Origin: Krasilnikoviella flava
GTDB taxonomy: Bacteria; Actinomycetota; Actinomycetes; Actinomycetales; Cellulomonadaceae
DNA: 64,000 bases
Direction of reading: 5' to 3'
NCBI RefSeq assembly: GCF_900167525.1
Contig: NZ_FUZQ01000004.1
Location: forward strand, 244,747 to 308,746
Each line of letters starts with the position of its first letter. Position 1 is the stretch's first letter. Shown here piece by piece: positions 8,342 through 18,100 of this stretch. The notes below the pieces were generated by a model. It saw nothing but the letters and a program-made list of their open reading frames with translations, did no database searches and had not been told where the DNA came from. The position numbers and the translations under genes were made by a program.

Positions 8342-9859
8342 ATGGCCAGCTTCGTCGATCGCGTGGTGCTGCACGCCGTGGGCGGTGACGGCGGCCACGG
8401 CGTGGCGTCGATCCGCCGCGAGAAGTTCAAGCCCCTCGCGGGCCCCGACGGCGGCAACGGCGGCGACGGCGGCACCGTGAAGCTCGTCGTCGACCCGCAG
8501 ACGACGACGCTGCTCGAGTACCACCACTCGCCGCACCGGCGCGCGACCAGCGGCACCCAGGGCATGGGCGACGACCGCGACGGCGCCAACGGCGGCGACC
8601 TCGTGCTGCGCGTGCCGGACGGCACCGTCGTCAAGGACCGCGACGGCGACGTGCTGGCCGACCTCGTGGGCGCCGGCGCGGAGTTCGTCGTCGCGCAGGG
8701 TGGCCGCGGCGGCCTCGGCAACCGGGCGCTCGCCTCCCCGCGGCGCAAGGCCCCGGGGTTCGCGCTGCTCGGCGAGCCGGGCGAGGAGCGCGAGGTCGTC
8801 CTCGAGCTCAAGACCATCGCCGACGTCGCGCTCGTGGGGTACCCGAGCGCCGGCAAGTCGTCGCTGGTCGCGGCGATCTCCGCCGCCCGGCCCAAGATCG
8901 CGGACTACCCGTTCACCACTCTCGTGCCGAACCTCGGCGTCGTGCAGGCCGGCGACACCCGCTACACCGTGGCCGACGTGCCCGGCCTCATCCCCGGCGC
9001 CAGCGAGGGCAAGGGCCTCGGGCTGGAGTTCCTGCGGCACGTCGAGCGCACCGCCGTCCTGGTGCACGTGCTCGACTGCGCCACGCTCGAGCCGGGCCGC
9101 GACCCGCTGAGCGACCTCGACGTCATCGAGGCCGAGCTGGCCGCGTACTCCGGGGACCTCGGCATCGAGGGCGGTCGGGTGCCGCTCACGGAGCGCCCGC
9201 GCCTGGTCGTGCTGAACAAGATCGACGTGCCCGAGGCGCGCGAGCTCGCCGAGCTGGTGCGCCCCGACCTCGAGGCGCGCGGCTTGCGGGTCTTCGAGGT
9301 CTCGACCGCCAGCCACGAGGGCCTGCGCCCGCTCACCTTCGCCCTCGGCCAGCTGGTCGAGCGTGCCCGTGCCGCCGCGCCCGCGCCCGAGCAGACGCGC
9401 GTCGTGCTGCGCCCGCGCGCCGTCGACGAGGCAGGCTTCACGGTGACGGCGAAGAGGGAGCACGAGGGCGTCTACTACGAGGTGCGCGGCTCCAAGCCGG
9501 AACGCTGGGTGCGCCAGACGGACTTCAACAACGACGAGGCCGTCGGCTTCCTCTCGGACCGCCTCGCCAAGCTGGGCGTGGAGGACAAGCTCCTCAAGGC
9601 CGGCGCCGTCGCGGGCGACGAGGTGCGCATCGGTGATCCCCGCAACGCCGTCGTCTTCGACTGGGAGCCCACGCTCACCACCGGACCCGAGCTGCTGGGC
9701 GTGCGCGGCACCGACCTGCGCCTGGACGAGAGCTCGCGGCCCACCCGTTCCGAGCGGCGTCGCGAGTTCACCGAGCGCATGGACGCCAAGACCGAGGCGC
9801 GTCGCGAGCTCTGGACGGAGCGGCAGTCGGGCCACTGGACGGACCCGGACGACGACTGA
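8342..9859 (+). CDS. obg: GTPase Obg/CgtA
   Basis: Essential ribosome-associated GTPase acting in 50S maturation and stress signalling. The N-terminal glycine-rich Obg domain starts [19 protein letters not shown]. The G domain follows, with G1 [11 protein letters not shown]3 DVPGLIPGA and G4 NKID. An OCT domain covers the C-terminal part (about residues 345-430) and a charged tail ends the protein. At 505 residues it is the usual actinobacterial length. It follows rpmA after a hairpin, in the conserved rplU-rpmA-obg-proB order. Confidence 0.95.
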   Translation: MASFVDRVVLHAVGGDGGHGVASIRREKFKPLAGPDGGNGGDGGTVKLVVDPQTTTLLEYHHSPHRRATSGTQGMGDDRDGANGGDLVLRVPDGTVVKDRDGDVLADLVGAGAEFVVAQGGRGGLGNRALASPRRKAPGFALLGEPGEEREVVLELKTIADVALVGYPSAGKSSLVAAISAARPKIADYPFTTLVPNLGVVQAGDTRYTVADVPGLIPGASEGKGLGLEFLRHVERTAVLVHVLDCATLEPGRDPLSDLDVIEAELAAYSGDLGIEGGRVPLTERPRLVVLNKIDVPEARELAELVRPDLEARGLRVFEVSTASHEGLRPLTFALGQLVERARAAAPAPEQTRVVLRPRAVDEAGFTVTAKREHEGVYYEVRGSKPERWVRQTDFNNDEAVGFLSDRLAKLGVEDKLLKAGAVAGDEVRIGDPRNAVVFDWEPTLTTGPELLGVRGTDLRLDESSRPTRSERRREFTERMDAKTEARRELWTERQSGHWTDPDDD

Positions 9860-9884
9860 CGCCCGTTCCGGCGAGAATGCGCGG

Positions 9885-11015
9885 GTGAACGCCGCCACCT
9901 CCCGCGCCAGCCTGCCGGACGCCCGCCGCGTCGTCGTCAAGATCGGGTCGTCGTCGCTCACGGGCCCGGACGGCCGCCTCGACCTCGGCGCGCTGCGCGC
10001 CCTCGTCGACGTGCTGGCCGCCCGGGTGACGGGCGGCGGGCAGGTCGTGCTCGTGTCCTCGGGCGCGATCGCCGCCGGCATCGGACCGCTCGGGCTGAAC
10101 GCACGGCCGCGCGACGTCGCGACCATGCAGGCCGCCGCGATGCTCGGCCAGGGCCAGCTCGTGGCCCGGTACACCGAGGCGTTCGCGGCGCACGGGCTGC
10201 AGATCGGGCAGGTGCTGCTCACCGCGGAGGACACGGTGCGGCGGTCGCGGTACCGCAACGCGCAGCGGTCGCTGGAGCGGCTGCTCGCGCTCGGCGTCGT
10301 GCCCGTCGTCAACGAGAACGACGCCGTCACGACCGACGAGCTGACGTTCGGTGACAACGACCGCCTGGCGGCCCTCGTCTCCCACCTCGTGCGCGCGGAC
10401 GCCATGGTGCTGCTCACCGACGTCGACGGCCTGCACGACGCCCCGCCGTCTCGCGCCGGCGCCAGGCGCATCCCGCACGTGGCGGACCTCGCGGACCTCG
10501 AGGGCGTCGAGGTCACGGCGCGCGGCAGCGCGGTCGGCACCGGCGGGATGGTGACCAAGCTCGAGTCGGCCCGGATCGCGACCGGAGCCGGCGTGCCGGT
10601 CGTGCTGACCAGCGCGCGGAACGTCGCGACGGCGCTCGCGGGCGAGGACGTCGGCACGTTCTTCGCCGTGACGGGGCGGCGCACGTCCGCGCGGCGGCTG
10701 TGGATCGCCCACGCGGCCCGGTCGCACGGGCGCCTGCACCTGGACGACGGCGCCGCCCGGGCCGTCCTGGGCGGGCGGGCCTCCCTGCTCCCGGCGGGGA
10801 TCACGCGCGTGGAGGGGGCGTTCGAGGCGGGCGACCCCGTGGAGCTGGTCGCGCCCGACGGCGCCGTCGTGGCGCGCGGGCTCGTCGCGTTCGACTCGGG
10901 CGAGCTCCCCGGCCTGCTCGGGCGCTCGACGTTCGACCTGCGGGCCGAGCTGGGGGAGGGGTACGACCGGGAGGTCGTGCACCGCGACGACCTGGTGCTC
11001 GAGCACCGTCGCTGA
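9885..11015 (+). CDS. proB: glutamate 5-kinase
   Basis: First step of proline synthesis: phosphorylates glutamate to gamma-glutamyl phosphate. The 376 residues comprise an amino-acid-kinase domain (VVVKIGSSSLTG at the N-terminus, SSGAIAAG, VVNENDAV, FGDNDRLAALV, LLTDVDGL, GTGGMVTKLESA) and a C-terminal PUA domain. The GTG at 9885 begins shortly before the conserved kinase strand. GAGAAT (9873-9878) lies 6 nt before it, so it may be the start of a leaderless transcript although the gene follows obg by only 25 bp. Confidence 0.93.
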   Translation: MNAATSRASLPDARRVVVKIGSSSLTGPDGRLDLGALRALVDVLAARVTGGGQVVLVSSGAIAAGIGPLGLNARPRDVATMQAAAMLGQGQLVARYTEAFAAHGLQIGQVLLTAEDTVRRSRYRNAQRSLERLLALGVVPVVNENDAVTTDELTFGDNDRLAALVSHLVRADAMVLLTDVDGLHDAPPSRAGARRIPHVADLADLEGVEVTARGSAVGTGGMVTKLESARIATGAGVPVVLTSARNVATALAGEDVGTFFAVTGRRTSARRLWIAHAARSHGRLHLDDGAARAVLGGRASLLPAGITRVEGAFEAGDPVELVAPDGAVVARGLVAFDSGELPGLLGRSTFDLRAELGEGYDREVVHRDDLVLEHRR

Positions 11016-11110
11016 CGCCGCGGCGACGAGGCGGCGATGAGTTCCTCGCGCCGGGGGCGTCGATAGGGCAGCGGCGCGTGCGGTGCGCGCCCCCGCCCCA
11101 GGAGGCTCCC

Positions 11111-12568
11111 ATGCGTCGCCCGCACCCCGTCCTCGCCCTCGTCACCTCGTTCGTCGCCGCCGTCGGCACCGTGCTGGCGCTCGCCGTCGCCCCGGCGTCG
11201 GCGACGCCCCGTCCGTCCCCGACGGCCGCGGAGGCCCCGGCCCCGCCGACCGAGTACACGGGGGAGCTCGCGGGCGCCCGCTATCGCGTGCTGGTCCCGG
11301 ACGGCTGGAACGGCACGCTCGTGCTGTTCAGCCACGGGCACTACCCGTCGGAGTTCTTCGGCGGCTTCCCGGTGCCGCACCTGCTGGGCAACCAGGAGCA
11401 GAGCGAGCAGACGCTCACCGACCAGGGGTACGCCGTGGCGGCCTCGCTCTTCCAGGGCGGCGGGCTGGACTTCACGGTGCCGACGGCGGTGGCGGACCAG
11501 TCGCGCCTCCTGGACTGGTTCTCCGCGCACGTCGGTGAGCCGGCCCGCACCCTCACCTACGGGCAGTCGATGGGCGCGGTCACCGCGGTCGCGCACGCCG
11601 AGGCCGAGCCCGACAGGATCGACGGGGTGCTCACGGTCGGCGGCGTCATCGACTGGGTGGGGCAGCTCGACGCGATCCTCGACATGAACCTCGCGACCCG
11701 CGTGCTGCTCACCGACGGCACCGACGCCCACGGGAACCCGATCGAGCTCGTCGACGCGGCGGACCCGCAGGCCGGCCGCGACGCGCTGGTCGCCGCGCTC
11801 ACTGCGGCGGCGGAGACGCCCGAGGGACGCGCCCGGATCTCCCTCATCGCCTCCCTCAACACGGTGACCGGGTGGTACTGGATGAACGAGCCGCGCCCGG
11901 CGGACGCCGAGGCGTGGGCGCGCGGGCAGGCGCAGTGGCTGATCGGCGCCTACACGCTGGGGCTGGGGCCGACCGCGCGCGTGCACCTCGAGGCGACGCT
12001 GGGTGGCAACCCCAGCAGCACCGACCTGACCCGGCTGCGGACGCGCCTCGCGCGGTCGGGCGACGGAGCCGGTGTGCGGGCCGCGTACGCCGCGGCCGGC
12101 CTCGACCTGCGCGCGGACCTGGCCGCCCTGGAGTCGGCCGTCCCGATCGTGGCGGACCCGTCCGCCCGCGCGGCGATGGCGGCCCACCGGCCGGAGGGCA
12201 CGACGCCGTCCCCGGTCCTCACCCTGCACACGACGGGCGACGGCGGCGCCCCGCCGTCGGGCGAGCGGTCCTTCGCGCAGAGGGTGCGCGAGGTGGGCCA
12301 CCCCGGCAACCTGCGCAGCCTGTACGTCGAGCGCGGGGCGCACCTGTCGGTCAGCCTCGGCGAGGAGCTCGTGGCCCTGCGCACCCTGGAGCGCCGGATC
12401 GACACCGGACGGTGGCCCTCGCTCGCCCCGCGGCAGCTGAACCGCGCGGCCGACGCCCTGGGCCCGGACTACCGGGCGACCTTCGAGGTCGTGACGCTGC
12501 AGACCTTCGACCACGCGCCCGCGTTCACGCGCTCCGTGCCCCCGCGCGCACCCCGTCCCTCCTGGTGA
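11111..12568 (+). CDS. secreted alpha/beta hydrolase
   Basis: Predicted exported protein of 485 residues. The N-terminus is a Sec signal peptide: MRRPH, a hydrophobic stretch of about 22 residues, then a likely cut after PASA. The mature part has an alpha/beta-hydrolase layout: HGHY loop early, nucleophile elbow GQSMG, an acid in the TTGDGGAP segment and a late His in ERGAHLS. Substrate unknown; the family is often annotated as peptidase- or lipase-like. AGGAGG (11100-11105) 5 nt before ATG fixes the start. It sits between proB and proA, which are usually adjacent or nearly so, so it looks like an insertion into that pair. Confidence 0.8.
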   Translation: MRRPHPVLALVTSFVAAVGTVLALAVAPASATPRPSPTAAEAPAPPTEYTGELAGARYRVLVPDGWNGTLVLFSHGHYPSEFFGGFPVPHLLGNQEQSEQTLTDQGYAVAASLFQGGGLDFTVPTAVADQSRLLDWFSAHVGEPARTLTYGQSMGAVTAVAHAEAEPDRIDGVLTVGGVIDWVGQLDAILDMNLATRVLLTDGTDAHGNPIELVDAADPQAGRDALVAALTAAAETPEGRARISLIASLNTVTGWYWMNEPRPADAEAWARGQAQWLIGAYTLGLGPTARVHLEATLGGNPSSTDLTRLRTRLARSGDGAGVRAAYAAAGLDLRADLAALESAVPIVADPSARAAMAAHRPEGTTPSPVLTLHTTGDGGAPPSGERSFAQRVREVGHPGNLRSLYVERGAHLSVSLGEELVALRTLERRIDTGRWPSLAPRQLNRAADALGPDYRATFEVVTLQTFDHAPAFTRSVPPRAPRPSW

Positions 12569-12611
12569 GAGGGGTCTGCCGCTGCGCGCGCCACCGTCGT
12601 ACCCTCGGGGG

Positions 12612-13940
12612 ATGACCACGACCCTCACGGAGGACCTGGCCGCGGGCAGCGCCGGGGGCGGCGCGGCGGGCGACGACGTCGCGGCCGCGGTGCGCGACGT
12701 CGCCCGCCGCGCCCAGGTCGCGTCGCGGACGCTCGCCACCGCGACCAGGGCCACGAAGGACGCCGCGCTGCACGCGCTGGCGGACGCGCTCGAGACCGCG
12801 GCCGACGCGATCGTGACGGCCAACGGCGACGACCTCGCCCGCGGGCGGGAGCGCGGGCTGAGCGACGGGCTGCTCGACCGGCTGGCGCTCACGCCGGTCC
12901 GCGTGGGCGCCATCGCCGGCGCGCTGCGCGAGCTCGCCGGGCTGCCCGACCCGGTGGGCGAGGTCGTGCGCGGCCAGACCCTGCCGAACGGCCTGCGGCT
13001 GCGCCAGCTCCGGGTGCCGATGGGTGTGGTCGGGATGATCTACGAGGCCCGCCCCAACGTCACCGTGGACGCCGCGGGGCTGGCGCTGAAGTCGGGCAAC
13101 GCGGTGATCCTGCGCGGGGGCAGCGCGGCCGCGTCGTCCAACGCGGTGATCGTCGACGTGCTGCGCCGCGCGCTGGAGGCCCAGGGCCTGCCCGCCGACC
13201 TGGTGCAGACCATCGACGCCTACGGCCGCCCCGGCGGCGTCGCGCTGATGCAGGCGCGCGGGCTGGTCGACGTGCTCGTCCCGCGGGGCGGGGCGGACCT
13301 CATCCGCACCGTCGTCGACTCCTCGACCGTGCCCGTGATCGAGACGGGGGTCGGCAACGTGCACGTCTTCGTCGACGCCACGGCGGACGTCGCGAACGCC
13401 GTCGAGATCGTCATGAACGCCAAGACCCAGCGCGTCGGGGTCTGCAACGCGGCCGAGACGCTCCTGGTGCACGCCGACGCCGCCGAGGCGTTCCTGCCCG
13501 CCGCGCTCGCCGCCCTTGCCGGCGCGGGCGTGGTGCTGCACGGAGACGCGCGCACGGTCGCCCTGGCGCCCGGGTCCGTCGAGGTGCTCCCGGCCACCGA
13601 CGCCGACTGGGCCACCGAGTACCTCGCCCTCGAGCTCGCCGTGCGCGTCGTCGACTCGCTCGACGACGCGATCGAGCACATCCGCACCTGGTCGTCAGGG
13701 CACACCGAGGCGATCCTCACCCGCGACCTGGCCGCGTCCGAGCGTTTCGTCGCCGAGGTCGACTCCGCCGCCGTGATGGTGAACGCCTCGACGCGCTTCA
13801 CCGACGGCGGCGAGCTGGGCCTGGGCGCCGAGATCGGCATCTCGACGCAGAAGCTGCACGCCCGCGGGCCCATGGGCCTGGCCGAGCTCACGACCACGAA
13901 GTGGGTCGTGCACGGCGACGGCCACGTCCGGCCCGCGTGA
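12612..13940 (+). CDS. proA: glutamate-5-semialdehyde dehydrogenase (gamma-glutamyl phosphate reductase)
   Basis: Second step of proline synthesis, NADPH-dependent reduction of gamma-glutamyl phosphate. 442 residues of the ALDH superfamily with [14 protein letters not shown], the catalytic Cys in [10 protein letters not shown], and the C-terminal [16 protein letters not shown] segment. There is no Shine-Dalgarno sequence. Instead TACCCT (12600-12605) sits 6 nt before the ATG, suggesting a leaderless transcript separate from proB. Confidence 0.95.
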   Translation: MTTTLTEDLAAGSAGGGAAGDDVAAAVRDVARRAQVASRTLATATRATKDAALHALADALETAADAIVTANGDDLARGRERGLSDGLLDRLALTPVRVGAIAGALRELAGLPDPVGEVVRGQTLPNGLRLRQLRVPMGVVGMIYEARPNVTVDAAGLALKSGNAVILRGGSAAASSNAVIVDVLRRALEAQGLPADLVQTIDAYGRPGGVALMQARGLVDVLVPRGGADLIRTVVDSSTVPVIETGVGNVHVFVDATADVANAVEIVMNAKTQRVGVCNAAETLLVHADAAEAFLPAALAALAGAGVVLHGDARTVALAPGSVEVLPATDADWATEYLALELAVRVVDSLDDAIEHIRTWSSGHTEAILTRDLAASERFVAEVDSAAVMVNASTRFTDGGELGLGAEIGISTQKLHARGPMGLAELTTTKWVVHGDGHVRPA

Positions 13941-13992
13941 GAGACTGACCCCCGACCGCAACCCGCCGCACACCCACGCACAGGAGGAACCC

Positions 13993-14145
13993 GTGCTGCA
14001 CACCGCCGTCCAGGTGGCCCAGGAGGCCACCGAGCACGCCGAGACCATCTCCCCGATCGCGATGGGTCTCCTCGCGTTCGGTGGCCTGGTCGCCGCGCTC
14101 CTGGTGACGTACGCCTTCCGCAACGTGTCCAACCGCCACCACTGA
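13993..14145 (+). CDS. 50-residue single-pass membrane protein
   Basis: A short gene supported by AGGAGG (13982-13987) 5 nt before a GTG start and by position 52 bp after proA and 20 bp before nadD. The product starts [20 protein letters not shown] and has one strongly hydrophobic segment (about residues 21-42), followed by a short positive tail ([10 protein letters not shown]) expected to be cytoplasmic. No function is known to me. I recall similar small membrane proteins at this place in other actinobacteria. Its length and start make it easy to miss in automated annotation. Confidence 0.75.
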   Translation: MLHTAVQVAQEATEHAETISPIAMGLLAFGGLVAALLVTYAFRNVSNRHH

Positions 14146-14164
14146 CGGCCCCCGTCCGGTCAGC

Positions 14165-14782
14165 GTGAACGTGCCCCCGTCGCAGGAGCGCCGTCCGCGC
14201 CTGGGTGTGATGGGTGGCACGTTCGACCCCATCCACCACGGGCACCTGGTCGCCGCCAGCGAAGCGGCGGCGCTGCTCGACCTCGACGAGGTCGTCTTCG
14301 TGCCCACGGGCAAGCCGACCTTCAAGCAGCACCAGCGGGTGTCCCCGGCCGAGCACCGTTATCTGATGACGGTGATCGCGACGGCGTCCAATCCCCGCTT
14401 CACCGTGAGCCGCGTCGACATCGACCGTCCCGGGCTCACGTACACCGTCGACACGCTGCGGGACCTGCGCGACGAGCGACCCGACGCCGACCTGTTCTTC
14501 ATCAGCGGCGCCGACGCGATCGAGCAGATCCTCACCTGGAAGGATGCCGCGCTCCTGTGGGAGATGGCACACTTCGTGGCTGTCACGCGGCCGGGGCACC
14601 AGCTCACGGTGGACGGCCTGCCCCATGACGGGGTCACGACGCTGGAGGTCCCGGCGCTCGCGATCTCGTCGAGCGACTGCCGTCGCCGGGCGCAGGCCGG
14701 TCAACCGGTGTGGTACCTGGTGCCGGACGGCGTGGTCCAGTACATCGCCAAGCACGGTCTGTATCGAGGTCTCGATGAGTGA
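14165..14782 (+). CDS. nadD: nicotinate-nucleotide adenylyltransferase
   Basis: Joins nicotinate mononucleotide and ATP to make deamido-NAD. The nucleotidyltransferase signature [12 protein letters not shown] is at residues 17-28 and the second ISSSDCRRR (ISSTxIR-like) motif is near the C-terminus. 205 residues, normal size. GTG start 14165. The end overlaps the next gene by 8 nt, indicating a nadD - membrane protein - rsfS - phosphatase operon. Confidence 0.94.
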   Translation: MNVPPSQERRPRLGVMGGTFDPIHHGHLVAASEAAALLDLDEVVFVPTGKPTFKQHQRVSPAEHRYLMTVIATASNPRFTVSRVDIDRPGLTYTVDTLRDLRDERPDADLFFISGADAIEQILTWKDAALLWEMAHFVAVTRPGHQLTVDGLPHDGVTTLEVPALAISSSDCRRRAQAGQPVWYLVPDGVVQYIAKHGLYRGLDE

Positions 14783-15914
14783 CAACAACCCGTCCCGTCC
14801 GCTGACCCGCCGCGAGATGCGCGAGCGGGAGCAGGCGGCCGCCGCCGCGCAGGGGGGCACCGTCGCCCCGGCGCCGTCCGGGCCCGAGTATGGTGCGCCC
14901 GCCGCGGCGCGGTCGCCCTTCGGCCCGCCGGCCGCGCAGCCGTCGGCCGGATCACGGTTCGCCGTGCCGTCGAACGTGCCGCCGAGTGCGCCGCCGAGCG
15001 CGCCGTCCCGGCGCGCGCTGCGCGAGCAGAGCCCCGCGCCGTCGGCCCCGGCCCCGGCGCCGATGGTGCGGCCGCCGTCCTCCTCGGCCGGGATGCGTGG
15101 TCTGGACGAGACCGGCCGCCTCGCCCCGATCCAGCGGCCTACCGGCGAGATGTCCCGCGCGGTCGCCCCGGCCCCGTCGGTGCGTCCGGCGGCGCCCAGC
15201 GCCCCCGCCGCCCCGCCGGCACGCAGCTCGGCCCGCCGCGACCTCGGCGCGCCGTCGGCCGGCGGCGCCCCGGCGGCGACCGGGCTCGCGATGCCCCCGC
15301 TGGTCTCCCCGTTCAGCACGGGCCCCGCCGCGTCGGCGGCGCCTCCCGCGGCGACGCCGCCCGCCACGGTCGCGCCGCGACCTGACGGACCGTCGCGCCG
15401 CTCCCCGTTCTCGACCACGGGCACGTCCTCGCCGTTCGGCTCGACGGCGGCACCCTCGGCACCCTCGGCGCCGTCGGCCGCTGCGGCGGTGCCCGTGAGC
15501 CCGGCGGCGCCTGCCGCCCCCGCGTCGTCGGCGCCGCCGCTGCCCTGGGCCAGCCCGACGACCGAGCGGCCCGCGGCCGTACCGCCCGCACGCCCGAACC
15601 CGGCTGCGGCCCCGGTGGCGCCGGAGCGTCCCGCCGCCTCCCCGTTCGACGCCCTGGTCGCGTCGGAGCAGCCCGTCCGGGCGCGCTCCGCCGCGCCGCC
15701 GGTCGAGGAGGACGACGACGAGGACTGGGACGAGCCCGAGGCGTCGTACACCTGGCTGCACTACATCGTCCTCGTGGTCGTGGCCTTCGTGCTCGGCCTG
15801 CTGGTCTGGAAGCTGCTCCTGCAGGGACCGGACGCCAACGAGTTCCCCACCGACGGGGCCGCGCCCGCGGCCACGCTCTCCCTCACCCACGAACACCCCG
15901 GAGCCGCCGCATGA
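14775..15914 (+). CDS. Pro/Ala-rich membrane-anchored protein
   Basis: Unknown function, 379 residues. The N-terminus has the [11 protein letters not shown] motif common in actinobacterial envelope proteins. It is followed by about 270 residues of Ala/Pro/Ser-rich, probably disordered sequence and an acidic patch ([12 protein letters not shown]). One transmembrane helix lies near residues 327-348 ([20 protein letters not shown]), with a short external tail. The start ATG overlaps the nadD stop and its stop overlaps the rsfS start, so translation is probably coupled. It may tether or crowd something at the membrane, but nothing in the sequence shows what. Confidence 0.8.
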   Translation: MSDNNPSRPLTRREMREREQAAAAAQGGTVAPAPSGPEYGAPAAARSPFGPPAAQPSAGSRFAVPSNVPPSAPPSAPSRRALREQSPAPSAPAPAPMVRPPSSSAGMRGLDETGRLAPIQRPTGEMSRAVAPAPSVRPAAPSAPAAPPARSSARRDLGAPSAGGAPAATGLAMPPLVSPFSTGPAASAAPPAATPPATVAPRPDGPSRRSPFSTTGTSSPFGSTAAPSAPSAPSAAAAVPVSPAAPAAPASSAPPLPWASPTTERPAAVPPARPNPAAAPVAPERPAASPFDALVASEQPVRARSAAPPVEEDDDEDWDEPEASYTWLHYIVLVVVAFVLGLLVWKLLLQGPDANEFPTDGAAPAATLSLTHEHPGAAA

Positions 15915-16357
15915 CCGCAAGCCCCCGCGCCGTCGAGCTGGCGGTCGTCGCCGCCCGTGCCGCGTCGGACCGCAAGGCGCAGGAGATCATCGCGCTCGAC
16001 GTGAGCGAGCAGCTCGTGCTCACCGACGTGTTCCTCATCGCGTCCGGGACGAACGAGCGGCAGGTCTCGGCGATCGTCGACGCCGTGGAGGAGGCGATGT
16101 TCGTCGCCGGCGCCAAGCCGATCCGCCGTGAGGGCAAGTCCCAGGCGCGGTGGGTGCTGCTCGACTTCGGCGAGGTCGTGGTGCACGTGCAGCACGCCGA
16201 GGACCGGGTGTACTACGCGCTCGAGCGGCTCTGGAAGGACTGCCCGTCGGTCGACCTGCCGGAGGACGCGCGCGGCGGCGACGGGGCGGCGGCCGCCGCC
16301 GAGTACGGCGAGGGCGAGGGGGACGGCGCGATCCGCCTCGCGGGCGACGAGCGGTGA
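15911..16357 (+). CDS. rsfS: ribosome silencing factor RsfS
   Basis: DUF143/Iojap family: binds L14 on the 50S subunit and blocks subunit joining when nutrients are scarce. 148 residues with AVVAARAASDRKAQEIIALDVSE-type start, TDVFLIASGTNERQV, and the DFGEVVVHVQHAEDRVYYALERLW signature. The last 30 or so residues are a Gly/Glu/Asp-rich extension. The 4-nt ATGA overlap upstream and GTGA overlap downstream place it inside a coupled operon. Confidence 0.93.
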   Translation: MTASPRAVELAVVAARAASDRKAQEIIALDVSEQLVLTDVFLIASGTNERQVSAIVDAVEEAMFVAGAKPIRREGKSQARWVLLDFGEVVVHVQHAEDRVYYALERLWKDCPSVDLPEDARGGDGAAAAAEYGEGEGDGAIRLAGDER

Positions 16358-17043
16358 CGGCCGGCACCGTCGTCCTCCTGCGGCACGCCCGGACCGCATA
16401 CAACGCGTCCCTGCGACTGCAGGGGCAGATCGACATCCCGCTCGACGACGTCGGCCGCTGGCAGGCGGCGGAGGGCGGCGCGGCGCTCGCGTCGTCGCAC
16501 CGCGCGACGCGCATCGTGTCCTCCGACCTGGGCCGGGCCCGCGAGACGGCGGACGCCTACGCGGACGCGCTCGGGGGAGCGTCCGTCGCCGCGGACGCGC
16601 GGCTGCGCGAGCGGGGCTTCGGCGAGTGGGAGGGCCTCACCGGGGCGGAGCTCCACGAGCGCTGGCCCGAGGAGTACGCCGCCTGGCGCCTCGGCGCCGA
16701 GCCGACGGGTGCCGGCGCGGAGACGAAGGCCGCCGTCGCGGCGCGGACGGCCGAGGCCGTGACCGAGCATGCGGCGGACCTGGACGAGGACGCGACCCTG
16801 GTCGTCGTCTCGCACGGTGCCGCGATCTCGCTGGCGGTGACGGCCCTGCTCGGGCTCGACCCGTCGACGTGGCGGGGGCTGGTGGGCATGCACAACGTGC
16901 ACTGGTCGCACCTGCACCGCGCGGGCGAGGAGGCCCACCCGGCCTGGCGGCTCGTGGCCCACAACGTGGGCGCGGGCTACCCGCTGGACCGGTGGCAGGC
17001 GGGGCCGGACTGGAATTTGGAACCTGGCCCGAAGTCTGCCTAA
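16354..17043 (+). CDS. histidine phosphatase (phosphoglycerate-mutase-like)
   Basis: 229 residues, histidine phosphatase superfamily. The phosphoacceptor LLRHARTAYN (RHG-type, here RHA) is at residues 8-17; ERGFGEWEG and the second catalytic His in VVSHGAAIS follow. Members at this locus are often annotated as phosphoglycerate mutase, but the sequence does not distinguish mutase from phosphatase. Start GTG overlaps the rsfS stop. A hairpin at 17052-17081 ends the operon. Confidence 0.85.
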   Translation: MTAGTVVLLRHARTAYNASLRLQGQIDIPLDDVGRWQAAEGGAALASSHRATRIVSSDLGRARETADAYADALGGASVAADARLRERGFGEWEGLTGAELHERWPEEYAAWRLGAEPTGAGAETKAAVAARTAEAVTEHAADLDEDATLVVVSHGAAISLAVTALLGLDPSTWRGLVGMHNVHWSHLHRAGEEAHPAWRLVAHNVGAGYPLDRWQAGPDWNLEPGPKSA

Positions 17044-17051
17044 GATATCGA

Positions 17052-17081
17052 CGTTCCGCGGGGCGCAAGCCCGGCGGAACG
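17052..17081 (+). terminator. terminator of the nadD-rsfS operon
   Basis: 13-bp stem with one mismatch (17052-17064 with 17069-17081) and a GCAA tetraloop, 8 bp after the phosphatase stop. Confidence 0.65.
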
Positions 17082-17134
17082 CACCGAATCAGACGAATTG
17101 CCCGGCCGCGTGTTGGTCGCGAGCGTCGATTCTC

Positions 17135-17207
17135 GGGGCTGTGGCGCAGCTGGTAGCGCACCTGCATGGCATGCAGGGGGTCAGGGGTTCGAGTCCCCTC
17201 AGCTCCA
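17135..17207 (+). tRNA. tRNA-Ala (GGC)
   Basis: Complete cloverleaf of 73 nt. The acceptor stem GGGGCTG pairs with CAGCTCC and contains the alanine identity pair G3-U70; the discriminator is A73 (17207). The anticodon arm is CCTGC / ATGGCAT / GCAGG, giving anticodon GGC. The T arm has GGTTCGAGTCC. CCA is not encoded (ACCC follows). A strong hairpin follows at 17215. Confidence 0.97.
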
Positions 17208-17214
17208 CCCCGAC

Positions 17215-17249
17215 GAGAAGGCCCGGAACTCCTGGTTCCGGGCCTTCTC
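17215..17249 (+). terminator. hairpin terminator after tRNA-Ala
   Basis: Perfect 15-bp stem (17215-17229 with 17235-17249) and a 5-nt loop, 7 bp downstream of the tRNA. Confidence 0.85.
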
Positions 17250-17297
17250 GCATTCCCGGACGCGCGACCCGCCCGGTGCCCACGCTGCGGGACGCCC

Positions 17298-17325
17298 TTG
17301 CGCCCGTCGTCCGGTCGCCTAGGGT
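17298..17325 (+). promoter_or_regulatory. promoter of the TPP-riboswitch operon
   Basis: The -35-like TTGCGC (17298-17303), a 16-nt spacer and -10 TAGGGT (17320-17325). The transcript would start about 40 nt before the riboswitch. Confidence 0.5.
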
Positions 17326-17372
17326 CGGACCTGCGGCCGCGTCGTCGGCCGCCACATCTGAAGACACCCATG

Positions 17373-17463
17373 ACAGGGGAGCGCCGTCGAAGGGGCGCTG
17401 AGAGTGCGGGCACAGCCGCAGACCCTTGGAACCTGCTCCGGTTAGCACCGGCGAAGGGAGTTA
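17373..17463 (+). promoter_or_regulatory. TPP riboswitch (THI element)
   Basis: Shows the conserved THI boxes in order: a GGGGAGC-type helix, GCGCTGAGAGTGCGG (about 17395-17409), CCGCAGACCCTTGGAACCTG (17416-17435), GGTTAGCACC and the closing GAAGGGAG. The last box also looks like the Shine-Dalgarno sequence for the gene at 17470. TPP binding would therefore be expected to hide it and block translation. It directly precedes a putative thiamine-precursor transporter. Confidence 0.95.
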
Positions 17464-17469
17464 CCTGGA

Positions 17470-18096
17470 ATGTCCGCGCCACTTTTCCTGCGCAGCACGC
17501 CCCGCGCGGCCGTGCGGTACCGCACCGTCGACCTGGTCACCGTGGCGATGCTCGGCGTCGCCGTCGGTGTCGTCTTCTGGGGCTGGACCCAGCTCTACCA
17601 CCTGCTGTCCGCCGGCCTGGCCGTCGCGTTCCCGCCGGCCACCGGTCTGCTCGGCGGCGGTTGGCTGCTCGGTGGCGTGCTGGGCGGGCTGATCGTCCGC
17701 AAGCCGGGCGCGGCGCTGCTCACCGAGGTCGTCGCCGCGAGCGTCGAGGCGCTGCTCGGGGCCGACTGGGGCTTCTCGGCGATCGTCTCCGGCGTCGTCC
17801 AGGGGCTCGGCGTCGAGCTCGTGCTCGCCCTGTTCCTCTACCGGCGCTTCGGGGCCGCCGTCGCAGCCCTGGCCGGCGCGGCCGCGGGGGCGTGCGGTGC
17901 CGTCTACGAGTGGTTCGCCTACTACCCGGACTGGGCGTGGGGGTTCCGGCTGGCCTACCTCGGCTTCTTCGCGGCGTCGGGAGCGCTGCTGGCGGGCCTC
18001 GGGGGAGCGGCGCTCGTGCGTGCCCTCGCTCGTGCCGGCGTGCTCGACGCCTTCGGGCCGGGCCGCGATCTCGCCGACCGCGCCGCGCAGGGCTGA
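17470..18096 (+). CDS. ECF transporter substrate-binding S component, YkoE type
   Basis: 208-residue integral membrane protein, about six hydrophobic segments, starting after an RYRTVDLVTVAMLG motif typical of YkoE. These S components bind hydroxymethylpyrimidine or thiamine-related precursors in group-I ECF transporters. Evidence for substrate is the TPP riboswitch directly upstream and the adjoining A and T components. ATG at 17470 is 9 nt after AAGGGAG of the riboswitch. Confidence 0.87.
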   Translation: MSAPLFLRSTPRAAVRYRTVDLVTVAMLGVAVGVVFWGWTQLYHLLSAGLAVAFPPATGLLGGGWLLGGVLGGLIVRKPGAALLTEVVAASVEALLGADWGFSAIVSGVVQGLGVELVLALFLYRRFGAAVAALAGAAAGACGAVYEWFAYYPDWAWGFRLAYLGFFAASGALLAGLGGAALVRALARAGVLDAFGPGRDLADRAAQG

Positions 18097-18100
18097 GAGC

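Noticed and set aside
8063-12913. 1616-codon open frame on the minus strand
   Set aside because: It lies antisense to rpmA, obg, proB, the secreted hydrolase and proA. It is Arg/Pro/Ala-rich with no recognisable domain, as expected for a shadow frame at this GC content.
13220-15751. 843-codon minus-strand frame
   Set aside because: Covers proA, nadD and the Pro/Ala-rich gene in antisense; low-complexity shadow of those codons.
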